From: an uncultured Clostridia bacterium
Lineage (GTDB): Bacteria > Bacillota > Clostridia > Monoglobales > Monoglobaceae
NCBI GenBank assembly: GCA_947589045.1
Contig: CANQBQ010000003.1
Location: 1-64,000, forward strand
Length of the DNA: 64,000 nucleotides
Reading direction: 5' to 3'
In this document: one piece after another, positions 62,290 through 64,000 of the stretch
How positions within the stretch are numbered: position 1 is the stretch's first letter
Layout of the letters: each line of letters opens with the position of its first letter
Program-made: the position numbers and the translations under genes
Notes under the pieces: model-generated
Databases searched by the model: none
What the model saw: the letters and a program-made list of their open reading frames with translations, nothing else
Told to the model about the DNA's origin: nothing

Positions 62290-63767
62290 ATCAGTTCACC
62301 CGCCTTTTTAATAGCAGTAATCATCGCCATCGACTTGTTGACCGACTCCTCGTACTCCTTTTCGGGGATAGAGTCGTACACAATTCCGCCGCCCGCCTGG
62401 ACATAAGCCCTGCCGTTTTTAAACAGCGACGTGCGTATCGTTATACAACTGTCGAGGTTGCCGTTAAATCCGACATAGCATATCGCTCCGCCGTAAATTC
62501 CGCGGCGCACGTTTTCAAGCTCGTCGATAATCTCCATCGCGCGAACCTTGGGCGCGCCCGACAGAGTTCCCGCCGGAAGCGCGGCGCAAAGCGCGTCGAA
62601 CACGCTCTTGTCCTCCCGCATTACTCCCTTTACGTCGCTCGTCATATGCATAACGTGGGAAAAATACTGTATATATTTAAACTTTGTCACGTTCACCGAG
62701 CCGAACTCGCAGACCTTTCCGATGTCGTTTCTGCCGAGGTCAACCAGCATAACGTGTTCGGCGTTTTCTTTTTCGTCGGCGGCAAGCTCTCTCGCCAGAG
62801 CCTCGTCCTCATCGCTGTTTGAGCCTCTCGGACGCGTGCCCGCTATCGGACTTGTCTGCACCGTTTTGTTTTCGACGCGCACCAGAAGTTCGGGAGACGC
62901 GCCCGCTATTTGGTAGTCGTCCAGCTTCAGATAGTACATATAAGGCGACGGATTTATAAGGCGTATCGCGCGGTAGGCGTTGAACGGGTCAACGTTGGTT
63001 TTCATCGAAAAGCGCTGCGACGGCACGACCTGAAAAATGTCTCCATTTTTGATGTACTCCTTCGCCTTTTCGACATTGGCGCAAAACTGCTCCTTTGTAA
63101 GATTGCTCTCCACCTCGCCGCACTCGCACTTATTCTGTTTTATAAGTCCGCGCTTCGCCGAGAAAATCTCGTCTCTTATTTTAAGCAGACGCTCGGTAAC
63201 GCCGTCGTACTTTTCTCTGAGACTGTCATCTCCGCCCTCGCCGTCGGTATGGAGATTGACAATTATGATAAGCTTCTTCTTTTCGTGGTCGAATGCGACA
63301 AGCTCATCCGTAAACATAAAGTGCATATCGGGCTGGTTTAAATCGTCCTTCGGCGGGTTGGGCAAATACTCCGAAAGGCGCACAACGTCGTAGGCAAAAT
63401 AGCCCACCGCACCGCCCGAAAACTGCGGAATATCGGACAGGACGGGCGATTTGAACCTCTCGCACATCTCGCGCAGAGCCTTTATCGGGTCGCCCGTTTC
63501 GTTGTGCTCCTCGCCGCTTCGGTCGGTTACCGTGATTTTGTCGCCGTAGCTCTTAAAAATCATAAACGGGTTCCTGCCCACAAACGAATAGCGCGCAAAC
63601 TCGCGGTCGCCGTCCGCCGATTCGAGCAAAAAGCAAAACTTATCTCTCTCCAGAATTTTGAACACCGAGATAGGGGTGTCCATATCCGCGTAAAACGAAA
63701 GCGTTATCGGAATGATATTGTTGTTCTGCGCCAAATCTTTAACCGTGGTAAAATCGGGGTAAAACAT
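62286..63767 (-). CDS. trpE: Anthranilate synthase component I
   Basis: 493 residues from the ATG at 63767, which has GGAGG 9 nt upstream; an upstream in-frame extension has none. FLLESADG near residue 40 contains the LLES motif linked to tryptophan feedback inhibition, and the C-terminal chorismate domain shows DIFQVVPSQRF, SPIAGTRPRG, HVMLVDLGRNDIGKV and GTLSGAPKVRAMEII. First gene of trpEGDCFBA. Confidence 0.97.
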   Translation of the reverse strand: MFYPDFTTVKDLAQNNNIIPITLSFYADMDTPISVFKILERDKFCFLLESADGDREFARYSFVGRNPFMIFKSYGDKITVTDRSGEEHNETGDPIKALREMCERFKSPVLSDIPQFSGGAVGYFAYDVVRLSEYLPNPPKDDLNQPDMHFMFTDELVAFDHEKKKLIIIVNLHTDGEGGDDSLREKYDGVTERLLKIRDEIFSAKRGLIKQNKCECGEVESNLTKEQFCANVEKAKEYIKNGDIFQVVPSQRFSMKTNVDPFNAYRAIRLINPSPYMYYLKLDDYQIAGASPELLVRVENKTVQTSPIAGTRPRGSNSDEDEALARELAADEKENAEHVMLVDLGRNDIGKVCEFGSVNVTKFKYIQYFSHVMHMTSDVKGVMREDKSVFDALCAALPAGTLSGAPKVRAMEIIDELENVRRGIYGGAICYVGFNGNLDSCITIRTSLFKNGRAYVQAGGGIVYDSIPEKEYEESVNKSMAMITAIKKAGELI

Positions 63768-63925
63768 AAAAAATTGCCTCCTTAATTTTATAAGCAGACA
63801 TGAGATTATTAAATTCAAACAGGTTTTTCGCACAAAGACACAAAAAGCCTCTACAAACAAAACTCATCTGTTCCAATCTCCGCTTTGCACTCGGTGCAAA
63901 GCACTCATCTCATCTCATCTTGGTT
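63768..63925 (-). promoter_or_regulatory. Candidate regulatory leader of the trp operon
   Basis: About 150 nt between promoter and trpE. At its 5' end GATGA occurs three times in tandem (63903-63919), giving GAG-AT-GAG-AT-GAG with the 2-nt spacing known for TRAP sites. A perfect 9-bp hairpin with a CGA loop follows (63882-63902), then more GAG/TAG triplets. A later AUCUCAU (63800-63806) can pair with the repeats. No T-box sequence and no run of Trp codons is seen. Confidence 0.5.
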
Positions 63926-63926
63926 T

Positions 63927-63955
63927 ATTATACAGGACTGTGCGCCGTTTGTCAA
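63927..63955 (-). promoter_or_regulatory. trpEp: Consensus promoter of the trp operon
   Basis: Minus-strand TTGACA (63950-63955), 17-nt spacer, TATAAT (63927-63932): a perfect sigma-A match, so regulation must come from a repressor or from the leader. Confidence 0.85.
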
Positions 63956-64000
63956 CAAAATTTTTGAAAATATTTTTTAAAAGCCGCCGAAAATTTTTCG

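Noticed and set aside
63858-63905. Possible trp leader peptide of 14 codons (one Trp)
   Set aside because: There is no Shine-Dalgarno site, only a single Trp codon, and no clear terminator hairpin after it, so classical attenuation is not supported.

Overview
The window looks like a chromosomal segment from an endospore-forming member of the Clostridia, probably an uncultured, gut-type, Gram-positive anaerobe. Support comes from spoIIP, the hprK-murB-rapZ-whiA block, S-layer homology (SLH) proteins, LplABC-type sugar uptake without a local ATPase, frequent TTG and GTG starts behind strong Shine-Dalgarno sites, and TTGACA/TATAAT promoters. I see no rRNA, tRNA, CRISPR array, transposase or prophage gene. 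Species-level placement is not possible by reading alone.

Region 1 (about 248-20642, all on the minus strand) is a large carbohydrate-use locus. In transcription order it holds a GH31 alpha-xylosidase-type enzyme, a cytoplasmic GH71/99-like protein, a secreted relative of that protein carrying discoidin modules, two LplB/LplC-type permeases, a solute-binding lipoprotein, a 2058-residue surface protein made of discoidin and Ig-like modules with a C-terminal SLH anchor, and a second SLH protein. The likely logic is capture and cutting at the cell surface, import of oligosaccharides, then cytoplasmic cutting. A TTGAAA/TATAAT promoter with a 14-bp palindrome lies before the second gene.

Region 2 (20832-28842) is mixed: a DUF2238-like membrane protein, a GIY-YIG/AlkD fusion, spoIIP, two acyltransferases, a Cu/Zn superoxide dismutase-like protein, a DRE-TIM aldolase-like enzyme and a cysteine-rich protein. 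Region 3 (about 29076-38869, plus strand) is the hprK, PHP phosphatase, murB, rapZ, whiA, dnaE, feoA, feoB run. It is preceded by a structured leader that can form a pseudoknot. The usual yvcK is absent between rapZ and whiA, and DnaE lacks its OB-fold region.

Region 4 (39010-46057) has a lipoprotein with DnaJ-like CxxCxGxG repeats, a blaI-blaR1 pair with a near-perfect promoter inside an inverted repeat, an island of intergenic repeats, and a large secreted HExxH metalloprotein with a Pro-Thr linker. Region 5 (56193 down to 46217) is a purine operon: purL, purine nucleoside phosphorylase, a luxS-nucleosidase fusion, purE, purM, purN, purO and a stand-alone AICAR transformylase. A gluconate 5-dehydrogenase-type SDR diverges from it. 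Region 6 (63767 down to 57261) is a complete trpEGDCFBA operon with a strong promoter and a leader of about 150 nt that carries GAUGA repeats and a perfect hairpin.
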